A DNA stretch of 64,000 bases. Source: Alphaproteobacteria bacterium. Its GTDB lineage: Bacteria; Pseudomonadota; Alphaproteobacteria; Caulobacterales; Caulobacteraceae. The position numbers and the translations under genes are program-made. The stretch is from the NCBI GenBank assembly GCA_018821435.1, contig JAHJME010000015.1, forward strand, positions 62,001-126,000, given 5' to 3'. Positions within the stretch are counted from its first letter, which is position 1, and each line of letters begins with the position of its first letter. The notes under the pieces were generated by a model. It made no database searches. It saw nothing but the letters and a program-made list of their open reading frames with translations, and had not been told where the DNA came from. Below, one piece after another: positions 8,308 to 16,180 of this stretch.

Positions 8308-8724
8308 ATGTCCGACCTCCAACCTTCCTCTGAAAAAATGACCCGGCCGGTCCCGGCCCCCGCCGTCACCATCGAGAGCAAGCCGTTCTTCGACGCGGCC
8401 GCCGAGGGCAAGTTCCTGATCAAGCGCTGCACCGCCTGCGGCGAGGCCCACTGGTACCCCCGCTCCATGTGCCCCCACTGCCACTCCGACCAGACGGTCT
8501 GGGAGGAGAGCAAAGGCGAGGGCGTGGTCTACAGCTTCTCGATCCTGCGCAAGTCGCCCACCGGCCCCTTCGCCCTGGCCTACGTCACCCTGGCGGAGGG
8601 CCCCAACGTCCTCACCAACATCGTCGACATCGCGCCTAACGACCTGAAGATCGGCCTGGCCGTGAAGGTGAAACTCCAACCCACCGACGGCGGCCCGCCC
8701 GTTCCAGTGTTCGTGCCGGTTTAG
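8308..8724 (+). CDS. DUF35 Zn-ribbon/OB-fold protein
   Basis: 138 residues from ATG 8308; a TTG at 8302 in the same frame would overlap the thiolase stop and cannot be excluded. The N-terminal half has the rubredoxin-like zinc ribbon CTACGEAHWYPRSMCPHC, with two CxxC pairs. The second half is a small OB-fold (GVVYSFSILRKSPTGPFALAYV, LTNIVDIAPNDLKIGLAVKV). DUF35 proteins bind acyl-CoA and form obligate complexes with thiolase-like aldolases or with thiolases. The gene lies 2 bases after the thiolase-like stop, so the two are almost certainly co-expressed and form one enzyme. Followed by a large structured repeat. Confidence 0.93.
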   Translation: MSDLQPSSEKMTRPVPAPAVTIESKPFFDAAAEGKFLIKRCTACGEAHWYPRSMCPHCHSDQTVWEESKGEGVVYSFSILRKSPTGPFALAYVTLAEGPNVLTNIVDIAPNDLKIGLAVKVKLQPTDGGPPVPVFVPV

Positions 8725-8735
8725 CGGCAGCCATT

Positions 8736-8883
8736 GCTCCCCCGTTGGGGGAGCTGTCGGCGAATGCCGACTGAGGGGGTCCACTCAAAAGGTCGTTCCG
8801 GTCGCGGCGCCGTGCGCAGGTGCGGTTCCGCGTTCTGAGCGGACCCCCTCCGGCGCTTCGCGCCACCTCCCCCGAAGGGGAGG
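8736..8883. repeat. Structured intergenic repeat, family B (nested hairpins)
   Basis: Between two convergent genes there is a highly ordered element. A hairpin GCTCCCCC-GTT-GGGGGAGC (8736-8754) is followed by GTCGGC-GAAT-GCCGAC (8756-8771). A long-range stem follows: 8773-8787 pairs with 8836-8850, with a perfect 10-base core GAGGGGGTCC and one mismatch further in. Then come GGCGC-TTC-GCGCC (8852-8864) and CCTCCCC-CGAA-GGGGAGG (8866-8883). From general knowledge, similar GGGGGAG-type intergenic repeats are widespread in Caulobacteraceae. Likely transcription-stop or RNA-processing element; no protein is encoded here. Confidence 0.85.
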
Positions 8884-8887
8884 AACT

Positions 8888-9436
8888 TTAAGCCCCCGCC
8901 TCCGCCGCCAACCGCGCGATCAACGCCTCGGCCTCCCACGGCCGCGTCACCCGCCACGTCCGCACCGGCCCGTCCGCCAGCATCCCGAACAGCGCCTCGT
9001 ACTGCCGCTTGCGCCGGTCATAGGTGTCCCACGCCCAGCGGATCGGGTGCTCCCTGCCGAACCAGTCGGCAAACGCCTCCCGGTTGCCCGTCCCCGGCCA
9101 CAGCTCCTCTTGGCCCGCCGCGCGGACGAACGAGCGCCGGATCACCCGCGCCATCACCAGCGGCCGCGGATAGTCCAGCCAGACCAGATCCGTCGCCCGC
9201 GCCAGCAGCGTCGGCCGCGAGGTGATGTAGTTGCCGCAAGCGACCCAGTCCTCCCCGGCCAGCGCCTCGCCGGCGCGCCGGACGAACTCGGCGGGATCGG
9301 TCTCATGCAGCGCCACCCACCCCGCCTGCCAGGTCACCGCGTCCAGCTCGACATGCCGCACGCCCATCGCCGCCGCCAGCCGCCCCGCGAACGTCGTCTT
9401 CCCCGACCCCGATGTCCCAACCGCCGCGACCCGCAT
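8888..9436 (-). CDS. P-loop small-molecule/nucleotide kinase-like protein
   Basis: 182 residues. The N terminus has a Walker A loop GTSGSGKTTF (7-16), then HVELDAVTWQAGW. The pattern matches small P-loop proteins annotated as adenylate kinase-like or DNA topology modulation (FlaR-type) proteins. The later segments ACGNYITSRP and VWLDYPRPLVMARVIRRSF fit the Walker B/core strand and lid of that family, followed by WPGTGNREAF and a DTYDRRKRQYEALF helix. The substrate is unknown; hydrolysis or transfer of ATP gamma-phosphate is likely because the loop is intact. The gene stands alone, convergent with the DUF35 gene across the structured repeat. Family assignment is good; the exact function is not claimed. 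Confidence 0.85.
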   Translation of the reverse strand: MRVAAVGTSGSGKTTFAGRLAAAMGVRHVELDAVTWQAGWVALHETDPAEFVRRAGEALAGEDWVACGNYITSRPTLLARATDLVWLDYPRPLVMARVIRRSFVRAAGQEELWPGTGNREAFADWFGREHPIRWAWDTYDRRKRQYEALFGMLADGPVRTWRVTRPWEAEALIARLAAEAGA

Positions 9437-9583
9437 GCCTGACCTTCTTCCGCAACCCGAACGCTTGGACGTGATGACCTTGGCCTTCGCGTCGCGACCA
9501 AGGGTTTGACTCCGCGCCGGCGTTAACCTTTAGATTTATGCGGCAGGGGGACAGTCTCCCTCAAGGGACAGGGGACTTCCAGG

Positions 9584-10180
9584 ATGAGCGCGAAGATCAT
9601 GATCGCCGCCGCGATGGGCGCGGTCCTGCTGACGCCGGTTGCCAGCCAGGCGGCGGAGTTGATCGGCAACGGCGGATTCGAGACCGGCGATTTCACCGAC
9701 TGGACGCTGTTCGGAGATCCCGTCGAACTCGGCCAGTATGTGGCCGTGGACACCGTCGCCCCGAACTCCGGGACCTACGGCGCCTACTTCGGAACCCAGA
9801 CCCCCGGCGGGATCAGCCAGACGGTGTCGACGGTCGCGGGCCACACCTACAACATCAGTTTCGCCCTGCAGGTCGAGAACGTGGGCGGCGGCGTGACGCC
9901 GAACAGCTTCCTCGCGACGTTCGGCGGCGCCACGCTCTACACGGTCACCAATGCGCCGGAGGCCGGCTACCAGCTGTTCAGCTTCACCTCCACGGCCACG
10001 TCGGCCGCGACGGAGCTGAAGTTCACGATGACCAACCCGCCGTCGTTCTTCGACCTGGACGACATCTCGGTCACCGAATCGGCCGTGCCCGAGCCCGGCG
10101 TCTGGGCCCTGATGCTGGTCGGCTTCGGCCTGACGGGCGCAACCCTGCGCCGTCGCCAGGCCTGCGCCGCGCGCGCCTGA
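9584..10180 (+). CDS. PEP-CTERM exported protein with N-terminal carbohydrate-binding-like domain
   Basis: 198 residues. The signal peptide (MSAKIMIAAAMGAVLLTPVASQA) leads into AELIGNGGFETGDFTDW, the NGxFExG opening typical of galactose-binding-like or CBM-type jelly-roll domains in PEP-CTERM proteins. A long beta-rich region follows (HTYNISFALQVENVGGG, FFDLDDISVTE), including the FDLDDIS calcium-site-like end motif. The C terminus is PEPGVWALMLVGFGLTG followed by RRRQ, an exosortase sorting signal with Gly-Val in place of the usual Ala-Thr. The ribosome site CCAGG lies right before the ATG. It resembles the protein at 50860-51525 in layout, suggesting paralogous surface glycan-binding proteins. 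Confidence 0.88.
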   Translation: MSAKIMIAAAMGAVLLTPVASQAAELIGNGGFETGDFTDWTLFGDPVELGQYVAVDTVAPNSGTYGAYFGTQTPGGISQTVSTVAGHTYNISFALQVENVGGGVTPNSFLATFGGATLYTVTNAPEAGYQLFSFTSTATSAATELKFTMTNPPSFFDLDDISVTESAVPEPGVWALMLVGFGLTGATLRRRQACAARA

Positions 10181-10322
10181 CGGGGCAAGGCGAAAGCCGC
10201 GCGTTTCAGGCGCCAAGCCTGCAACCCATGCGACGGCGCGGATAGAGCGCCTAACAGGCGAGTCCTGTTGACTGCCCCTGCTTGGTCGCTACGGCTCTGG
10301 ATGACAAATCCGGGGGATCGGA

Positions 10323-11054
10323 ATGCATGTTCTTATAAAGCTGCTTGCCGTGGGTGCGGCGACAGCGATGCTGTCCGGCCCGGCCTGGTCTGCGACTCTC
10401 GTCAACTTCAGCACCAGCGCCACCGCGATCGCCAACCTAAACGGCGTCACCAGCCAGAACAGCGCGTCGGACCAAGTGTCCGCAATCGGCGACCAAGCCA
10501 ATGCATACGCGACGATATATCAGATCGACCCCGACACGGGGGCGCTGGTGTCCGGCAACGCCCGCTCCCAGGCCGTCTATAATGGGGATAGCGGAACAGC
10601 TTCCCTCTACGCGGAAGGCCTGATTGCTCCCAGCGGCGGGCCCGCAGGTTTGGCATTCAGCGGCTCCGCCTGGAATTTTACGTTTAAGGCTGACGAGGCG
10701 GGACTGTTCACGCTCAACTACGACTTCGGCGGCGCCTTCAACTTCACGTCGTTCGACATCGGCTGGGCGGGGGATACGTCCGAGAGTTTCGCGATCGGCG
10801 TCAACTCGCCCCCCTCGGGCGTCGCCTTCTCAAGGTCGCTCACCGCCGGACAGCAGTACGCCCTTGAGGTCCGCAACGTTTCTTTTCTGTTCAGCCCTGC
10901 GGACTTCAACTCCGCCGGTGGGGGTGCGAACTTCCGCTACGCGATCACCGCCATCCCGGAACCGGCGAGCTGGGCCCTGATGATCACGGGCTTCTTCGGT
11001 ATGGGGTCGGCGCTGCGCCGCAGCCGCCGTCAAGCCGTGCTCGCCGCGATCTGA
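10323..11054 (+). CDS. PEPxxWA-CTERM exported protein
   Basis: 243 residues with a GGGGGATC ribosome site. The signal peptide ends near PAWSA-TLV. The mature part is Ser/Thr/Ala-rich and beta-predicted (SAWNFTFKADEAGLFTLNYDFGG, NFTSFDIGWAGDTSES), without known catalytic residues. The end is PEPASWALMITGFFGMG followed by RRSRRQ, the PEP-CTERM sorting signal. Codon use in 10500-10900 is a little more relaxed than in neighbouring housekeeping genes (for example ttt, gga, aca), which is common for fast-evolving exported proteins. Placed 142 bases after another PEP-CTERM gene on the same strand. Function unknown. Confidence 0.88.
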   Translation: MHVLIKLLAVGAATAMLSGPAWSATLVNFSTSATAIANLNGVTSQNSASDQVSAIGDQANAYATIYQIDPDTGALVSGNARSQAVYNGDSGTASLYAEGLIAPSGGPAGLAFSGSAWNFTFKADEAGLFTLNYDFGGAFNFTSFDIGWAGDTSESFAIGVNSPPSGVAFSRSLTAGQQYALEVRNVSFLFSPADFNSAGGGANFRYAITAIPEPASWALMITGFFGMGSALRRSRRQAVLAAI

Positions 11055-11302
11055 AAAGGGTCTCTCAAGGGCGAGTGCAGCGCGGATCCGGGTACGCGTT
11101 ACCTATCGCGCGCCCAATGGCTGAGATCTGCGCCCCGCCCTGACGACGTTTCCCCGCTCTAAGCCATTCAATCCATGGACGGAGTTTATCCCCGGTGGGG
11201 ATGCCCGCTCTGACGGCCAACGGCCCGCCTCACGACAAAACCGGACGCACCCCCGCCCACCAAACCTTGCCTTCCGCCGCGCCATATGTTCCCTTTTCGT
11301 TC

Positions 11303-11929
11303 ATGTCCACCCCGCCCGACATGGCCGAACGGCATGCGCGCGTCCTGGCTCGGTTGACCGAGCTGGGCCTGGCGCTGGCTGAGCAGCAGTTCGCCGACGC
11401 GCAGGCCGCCGAGACGCCGGCGGAGCGCATCGAGGCGGTGAAGGCGTTCCATACGGTCTCGCGCTCGGTGCGCCAGTGCGTGGCGCTGGAGGCGCGGCTG
11501 GCGCGCCAGCAGGCGCAGGACGCGCGCGAGGCCGAACGGGCGCAGGCGGCGGTCCCGCCGAAAAAGCCCAGCGTCCTGGAGATCTCCAGGCGGATCACCG
11601 CCGTGCGCGACGCGGTCACCCGGGTGATCTGGCACGAGGCCGAGGACGACGACACCGCCGCCTGGCTGGAGGAGATGCTGGAGGCCGGCCTGGACAGGGC
11701 CGTCTCGCGCGACGACGTCTGCGCCGAGCCGCTGGACGACCACATCGCCCGCCTCTGCCTGCAGATGGGCCTGCCCGAAGACGCCGCCCACAATTGGCGC
11801 GACCTGCCGGAGCCGCCGGAGCCGGACGAGCCCGACGACTGTGGCGACGACGACGACGATCCACCGGATGCGGCGCCCTCGCCGCCCGACGCCCTGGCGC
11901 GGGAGCCCGAGCCGCAAAGCTCAGCCTGA
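11303..11929 (+). CDS. Hypothetical protein with coiled-coil and acidic tail
   Basis: 208 residues from ATG 11303, chosen because the 36 codons upstream in the same frame look like non-coding sequence (proline-rich, no conserved pattern). No strong ribosome site is visible, so a start at the nearby downstream Met (DMAERH) is also possible. Residues about 8-95 are Ala/Glu/Arg-rich with heptad spacing (LARLTELGLALAEQQFADAQAAE, RQQAQDAREAERAQAA) and should form a long helix or coiled coil. A central helical segment follows (ISRRITAVRDAVTRVIWHEAEDDDTAAWLEEMLE). The last 45 residues are an acidic, proline-rich disordered tail (DDCGDDDDDPPD). No signal peptide. I do not recognise the family; a cytoplasmic adaptor or regulator is possible. 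Confidence 0.7.
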   Translation: MSTPPDMAERHARVLARLTELGLALAEQQFADAQAAETPAERIEAVKAFHTVSRSVRQCVALEARLARQQAQDAREAERAQAAVPPKKPSVLEISRRITAVRDAVTRVIWHEAEDDDTAAWLEEMLEAGLDRAVSRDDVCAEPLDDHIARLCLQMGLPEDAAHNWRDLPEPPEPDEPDDCGDDDDDPPDAAPSPPDALAREPEPQSSA

Positions 11930-11986
11930 CCGCTGCGTGCCTGGCGCGTCAGCGCCGCCCTGTTTCAACACCAGGATCACAAAGGA

Positions 11987-12120
11987 CACGAAGACCACCA
12001 AGCGGTCGTTCGGTCACGGCGCCTTCGTGGCCTTGGTGGTCGTCGTGTCGAAACCCGACCGCGCGCCCGTTCGTGTGGTTCGTGTGGTTCGTGGACAAAA
12101 TGGACGCGCCTGCGGCGCGC
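11987..12120. repeat. Intergenic inverted repeat, family A, second copy
   Basis: Arms 11987-12002 (CACGAAGACCACCAAG) and 12032-12047 pair with one mismatch. A period-9 tandem of TTCGTGTGG follows (12070-12096, about 2.6 copies), then the tail GCGCCTGCGGCGCGC (12106-12120), identical to the tail of the copy at 1818-1832. Like that copy, it separates the ends of two convergent genes. Confidence 0.75.
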
Positions 12121-12135
12121 AGGGCGTTCGGCCGC

Positions 12136-13347
12136 CTACCCCTCGTCGCCCAGCTCCGCCAACACCTCGTCCGTGTGCTCGCCCAGCTTGGGCGGGTGGC
12201 GGCGGATGTTGGAGGGGGTTCTGGCGAACTTCACCGGCGGCTTCATCAGCCGATAGGCGCCCATGTCCGGATGATCGTAATTCTCGAAGAAGCCCACCGC
12301 GCTCAGGTGCGGATCGTCGGGCAGGTCGTCCAGCCGGTTGGTCTTCACCACCGGGATCGACAGGGGCTTCAGGATATCCAGCCACTCCTGGGTGGTCTTG
12401 GTCGCCGCCGCCTGCTCGATCATCCCGTAAAGGTCCTGGATGTGCTTGGCCCGGGTGGCGTAGTCGGCGAAGCGCGGGTCGGACTTGATCAGGTCGCCAT
12501 AGCCCGCCGCCTGGAAGAACTGGTCCCACTGCTTGTCGGTGTAGGGCAGCAGGCCGATGTAGCCGTCCTTGGTCTTGTACGGCTTGCGGTTGGGGTTGAT
12601 CACCCGCTGGTAGCCCCACTGGCCGGTGGGCGGCTGGAACGTGTGGTCGTACAGGTGCTCCACCATCAGGAAGCTGGTGACGCACTCGAACATCGGCACC
12701 TCGACGAACTGGCCCTCGCCCGTCCGCGCCTTGTGCAGCAGGGCCGCGGTCACCGCCTGCGACAGGAACAGGCCCGAGACCTTGTCGGCCATCAGGGTCG
12801 GCAGGATGCGCGGGGTCGGATCGCCGTCGGTGCGGCCCAGGATGTCCGACGCGCCCGACGCCGACTGGATCAGGTCGTCATAGGCGGGCTCCCCCGCATA
12901 GGGGCCGTCCGAGCCATAGCCGGCCGCATGGACGAAGATGATGTCCGGCTTGATCGCGGCCACGTCCTCGTAACTCAGCCCCAGCCGCTTCATCCCCTCG
13001 TAGCGGACCGAGGAGGCCAGGACGTCGCTGGACCTGATCAGCTTGTGCAGCGCGCGTTTGCCGGCCGGCGACTTCATGTCCAGCAGGATCGAGCGCTTGT
13101 TGCGGTTGATGGTCAGGAAGATCGGCCCCATGCCGCGCGGCGTGCCCTCGGGCTGGTGGCCGGCCCAGCGCATGATGTCGCCGCCGTCGCCCCGGCCCGA
13201 GCCCGGGTCCTCCAGCTTGATCACGTCGGCGCCCTGGTCGGCCAGGATCTGGGTGCCATAGGCGCCGTTGACCACGCTGGTCAGGTCCAGGATGCGGATG
13301 CCGGTCAGCGGGCCGGTCGGCGCCTTGCCCATGGTCTTTGCGGTCAT
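12136..13347 (-). CDS. CaiB/BaiF family (class III) CoA-transferase
   Basis: 403 residues, normal length for the family. The N terminus GPLTGIRILDLTSVVNGAYGTQILADQGADVIKLEDP is diagnostic of class III CoA-transferases, followed by NRNKRSILLDMKSPAGKRAL. The segment GPYAGEPAYDDLIQSASG contains the catalytic-site Asp expected in these enzymes, which move CoA between carboxylic acids without ATP. It is the second gene after the IclR regulator (9-base gap) on the minus strand. It sits opposite an acyl-CoA dehydrogenase and an enoyl-CoA hydratase, so it probably activates the acid that those enzymes oxidise. The specific acid is not determinable. Confidence 0.93.
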   Translation of the reverse strand: MTAKTMGKAPTGPLTGIRILDLTSVVNGAYGTQILADQGADVIKLEDPGSGRGDGGDIMRWAGHQPEGTPRGMGPIFLTINRNKRSILLDMKSPAGKRALHKLIRSSDVLASSVRYEGMKRLGLSYEDVAAIKPDIIFVHAAGYGSDGPYAGEPAYDDLIQSASGASDILGRTDGDPTPRILPTLMADKVSGLFLSQAVTAALLHKARTGEGQFVEVPMFECVTSFLMVEHLYDHTFQPPTGQWGYQRVINPNRKPYKTKDGYIGLLPYTDKQWDQFFQAAGYGDLIKSDPRFADYATRAKHIQDLYGMIEQAAATKTTQEWLDILKPLSIPVVKTNRLDDLPDDPHLSAVGFFENYDHPDMGAYRLMKPPVKFARTPSNIRRHPPKLGEHTDEVLAELGDEG

Positions 13348-13356
13348 GCGGTCCCT

Positions 13357-14100
13357 CTACGGATGTTCGAGCCGTTCGATCATGGCCTGGAGATCGGCCA
13401 CGATCGCGTCCTTCTTGTCGTCCAGGCGCTCCACCCGGCCGGCCACGCCCACGGCGAAGACCCGGCCGAACGGCCCCTTGGGCAGGGCCGCGCCGATGAT
13501 GCCCAGGCCCGGCGAGATGCTGTTGCGCGAAAAGGCGTAGCCCCGCGCGCGCACCTCGACCACCCGGGCCATCAGCTCCTCGCGGGTCTGGGGCAGGCCG
13601 TCCTCGCCGGACGCGTTGATCCGCCGGCGCAGGCGCTCGACCTCGGCGTCGCTCTTGGCCGACAGCAGCGCCAGGCCCATGCCCGAGCGCGCCAGCGGCC
13701 GACGCGTGCCCGGCGGGACGCGGAACTGTAGCGGCTCGGCGGAATGGATCACGTGGACATACTGGGCGTGCAGGTCGCTCTGCACCGCCAGCACCACCGT
13801 CTCGCCGATCGCCTGGTGCAGCGCCTCAAGCGCCGGCAGCAGCGCCCCGTCGCCGAACAGGACGCCCGGCACCCAGTTTCCCAGGACGGTGATCCGCATG
13901 GTCGGGAAGTAGGTGCGCCGCTCGCGGTCGTAATCCAGGTAGCCCAGCGCCACGAGCGACTTCATCAGGGCCGAGCCGGAGGAGGTGGGATAGCCCAGCT
14001 CGTCCAGCACCTCCTTCAGCGCCAGCGGACGGCGCTGGCGCGCGAAGACCTCGAGGATCTCCAGGGCGCGTTTCGCCGACTTCACCGCGCTTTCGGTCAC
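13357..14100 (-). CDS. IclR family transcriptional regulator
   Basis: 247 residues, starting with GTG at 14098-14100 preceded by GAGGGT. Residues about 5-65 form the winged helix-turn-helix (SAKRALEILEVFARQRRPLALKEVLDELG, with STGS-like SSGSALMKSLVALGYL). The C-terminal effector-binding domain follows (residues about 80-245), including the conserved SGMGLALLSAKSDAE and RGYAFSRNS segments and the GIGAALP-type motif. IclR proteins are dimeric and usually control the adjacent catabolic operon. Here the gene is first in a minus-strand pair with a CaiB CoA-transferase and diverges from an acyl-CoA dehydrogenase. A nested palindrome in the shared promoter region is a strong operator candidate. The inducer is presumably an acid or acyl-CoA of the pathway. 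Confidence 0.94.
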   Translation of the reverse strand: MTESAVKSAKRALEILEVFARQRRPLALKEVLDELGYPTSSGSALMKSLVALGYLDYDRERRTYFPTMRITVLGNWVPGVLFGDGALLPALEALHQAIGETVVLAVQSDLHAQYVHVIHSAEPLQFRVPPGTRRPLARSGMGLALLSAKSDAEVERLRRRINASGEDGLPQTREELMARVVEVRARGYAFSRNSISPGLGIIGAALPKGPFGRVFAVGVAGRVERLDDKKDAIVADLQAMIERLEHP

Positions 14101-14113
14101 CAGACCCTCGATC

Positions 14114-14151
14114 GTGGATCAATATTCCATGTATGTGGAAATACGATCCAC
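14114..14151. promoter_or_regulatory. Nested palindromic operator candidate for the IclR regulator
   Basis: The segment has structure GTGGATC-N4-TTCCA-N6-TGGAA-N4-GATCCAC. Both inverted repeats are perfect (7-base outer arms at 14114-14120 and 14145-14151; 5-base inner arms at 14125-14129 and 14136-14140) and share one centre. It starts 14 bases upstream of the GTG of the IclR gene and ends 84 bases before the ATG of the divergent dehydrogenase, so one bound dimer pair could control both directions. Confidence 0.7.
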
Positions 14152-14234
14152 ATATGGGCGTTTTGTCCTGGAGCTAGTATCGGTTCGCCCGGCCCTGTTC
14201 AATGGCCGACAACAAGACGCCTTGAGGAAACGCC

Positions 14235-15401
14235 ATGCACTTCGAGCTCGCCGAAGAGCACCGCATGCTGAAGGACCTGGTGGCCAAGTTCGTCCGCGAC
14301 GAACTGATGCCGCTGGAGGCCGACGTCATGGCCCGCGAGGCCGAGGGCAAGGGCCTGTACCTGCCCGACGCCGACCACGCGCGGCTGGACAAGAAATCCC
14401 ACGAGCTGGGCCTGTTCGGCCTGGACGCGCCCGAGGACGTGGGCGGCTCCGACCTGCCGATGATGGCCATGGTCGGCGTCGAGGAGGAGATCGGGCGGTC
14501 CGTCACCCCCTACACCCTGCCGCCGGACAGCCCGAACCTGCGCATGCTGATGGCGACGGTGAACGAGCGCCAGCGCGAGGCCTATCTGGTCCCCTACGTC
14601 GCCGGCAAGACCGTCTCGGCCATCGGCATCTCCGAGCCGGGCGCGGGCTCCGACCCCTCCGCCATGACCACCTTCGCCGCCCGCGACGGCGACGACTGGG
14701 TGATAAATGGCCGAAAAATCTGGATCACGCGGGCCCAGGACGCCGACTTCACCATCCTGATGGCGGTGACCGACAAGGAGAAGGGCGCGCGCGGCGGTAT
14801 GACCGCCTTCCTGGTGGACAAGGGCACGCCCGGCTTCAACGTCCTGCGCCGCATCCCGATGGTGGGCGGGCAATACACCTACGAGATCGCCCTGGAGGAT
14901 TGCCGGGTCGAGGGTTGGAAGCTGCTCGGCAAGGAGGGCCAGGGCTTCGCGCCGATGCAGGTGCGGCTGGGCACCCGCCGCATCCAGATGGCCGCCTGGT
15001 CCATTGGCATGGCCCAGCGGGCGCTGGACATGGTCATCGAGTACGCGCCGCAGCGGAAGACGTTCGGCATGCCGCTGAGCGAACGCCAGGCGATCCAGTT
15101 CTGGGTGGCCGAGGCGGCGACCAAGATCCACGCCACACGCCTGATGACCTACGACTGCGCCTGGAAGCTGGACCAGAAACGCGACGTGCGATCCGAGATC
15201 AGCATGATCAAGTGGTTCGCCACCGAGATGGCCTATGAGACCGTCGACCGCGCCATGCAGGCCTTCGGCGCCATGGGTATGACCAAGGAACTACCGCTGC
15301 AGCTCATGCAGGCGAAGCTGCGGACCATGCGAATCTATGACGGCCCCACGGAAGTGCATAAGTGGGTGGTGGCCAGGAACCTGTTGGGGACGAGACGATG
15401 A
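14235..15401 (+). CDS. Acyl-CoA dehydrogenase
   Basis: 388 residues with GAGGAAA upstream of ATG 14235. The N-terminal helical domain (FELAEEHRMLKDLVAKFVRDELMP) is followed by the FAD/substrate signature ISEPGAGSDPSAM (about 133-145) and the beta-domain NGRKIWITRAQDADFTI. The C-terminal helical domain contains QAFGAMGMTKELPLQ and IYDGPTEVHKWVVARNLL, the FAD-binding end; the Glu in GPTEVH is in the usual region for the catalytic base in some subfamilies. The enzyme would introduce a 2,3-double bond into an acyl-CoA and pass electrons to ETF. Its stop overlaps the hydratase start (ATGA), giving tight coupling. Likely controlled by the divergent IclR protein. Confidence 0.94.
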   Translation: MHFELAEEHRMLKDLVAKFVRDELMPLEADVMAREAEGKGLYLPDADHARLDKKSHELGLFGLDAPEDVGGSDLPMMAMVGVEEEIGRSVTPYTLPPDSPNLRMLMATVNERQREAYLVPYVAGKTVSAIGISEPGAGSDPSAMTTFAARDGDDWVINGRKIWITRAQDADFTILMAVTDKEKGARGGMTAFLVDKGTPGFNVLRRIPMVGGQYTYEIALEDCRVEGWKLLGKEGQGFAPMQVRLGTRRIQMAAWSIGMAQRALDMVIEYAPQRKTFGMPLSERQAIQFWVAEAATKIHATRLMTYDCAWKLDQKRDVRSEISMIKWFATEMAYETVDRAMQAFGAMGMTKELPLQLMQAKLRTMRIYDGPTEVHKWVVARNLLGTRR

Positions 15402-16180
15402 AGCAAGCTTACGGCGACCACGTGAAGGTCGCGATGGACGGGCATGTGGCCGTGGTCACCCTGGACCGGCCGCCGCACAACTTCGTCTCGGTCGAGTTCA
15501 TGGGCGAGCTGGCCGACGCCATGGAGGCCGCCGACGCGTCGAACGACGTGCGCGCCATTGTTCTGCAGGCCGAGGGGCGCACGTTCTCCGGCGGCGCCGA
15601 TTTCGCCTCGCCCACCGACAAGGTCGCCTCCGGTATGGCCGGGGTAAACGCATTGTATGACCAGGCCGTGCGGCTGTTTTCGATCGAGACCCCGATCGTC
15701 GCGGCGATCCAGGGCTCGGCCGTGGGCGCGGGCCTTGGCCTGGCCATGGTAGCCGACTTCCGCGTGGCCTCGCCCGAGGCGCGGTTCGGCGGCAACTTCG
15801 TCAAGCTGGGCTTCCACCCGGGCTTCGGCCTGACCCACACCCTGCCCCGCGTCGTCGGCCAGCAGCGGGCCAACCTGATGTTCCTCACCGGCCGCCGGAT
15901 CAAGGCCGAGGAAGGCCTGGCCTGGGGCCTGGTCGACGAGGTGGTCCCGGCCGAGGAGCTGCGCTGCGCGGCGCTGAAGCTGGCCCAGGAGATCGCCGAG
16001 AACGCGCCCCTGGCCGTGATCTCCACCCGCAAGACCCTGCGCGCGCAACTGGCCGCCGACGTCCGCGCCCAGACCGACATCGAGCACCGCGAACAGACCA
16101 TCCTGCGCGCCACCGAGGACTTCGCCGAGGGCGTGCGCTCGGTCGCCGAGCGGCGGGCCGGCAACTTCGCGGGCCGGTGA
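15398..16180 (+). CDS. Enoyl-CoA hydratase/isomerase family protein
   Basis: 260 residues from ATG 15398, which overlaps the dehydrogenase stop (ATGA). Crotonase motifs are present: the first oxyanion-hole region RTFSGGADFASP, the second GSAVGAGLGLAMVADFRVAS, then FGGNFVKLGFHPGFG and ARRIKAEEGLAWGLVDEVV. The catalytic Glu pair of true hydratases falls around GFHPGFGLT, where the sequence is not fully canonical, so isomerase or hydrolase activity is possible. It is expected to act on the product of the upstream acyl-CoA dehydrogenase in the cytosol. The next gene begins inside its stop codon (GTGA), so the three genes 14235-17019 may be one transcript. Confidence 0.92.
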   Translation: MKQAYGDHVKVAMDGHVAVVTLDRPPHNFVSVEFMGELADAMEAADASNDVRAIVLQAEGRTFSGGADFASPTDKVASGMAGVNALYDQAVRLFSIETPIVAAIQGSAVGAGLGLAMVADFRVASPEARFGGNFVKLGFHPGFGLTHTLPRVVGQQRANLMFLTGRRIKAEEGLAWGLVDEVVPAEELRCAALKLAQEIAENAPLAVISTRKTLRAQLAADVRAQTDIEHREQTILRATEDFAEGVRSVAERRAGNFAGR

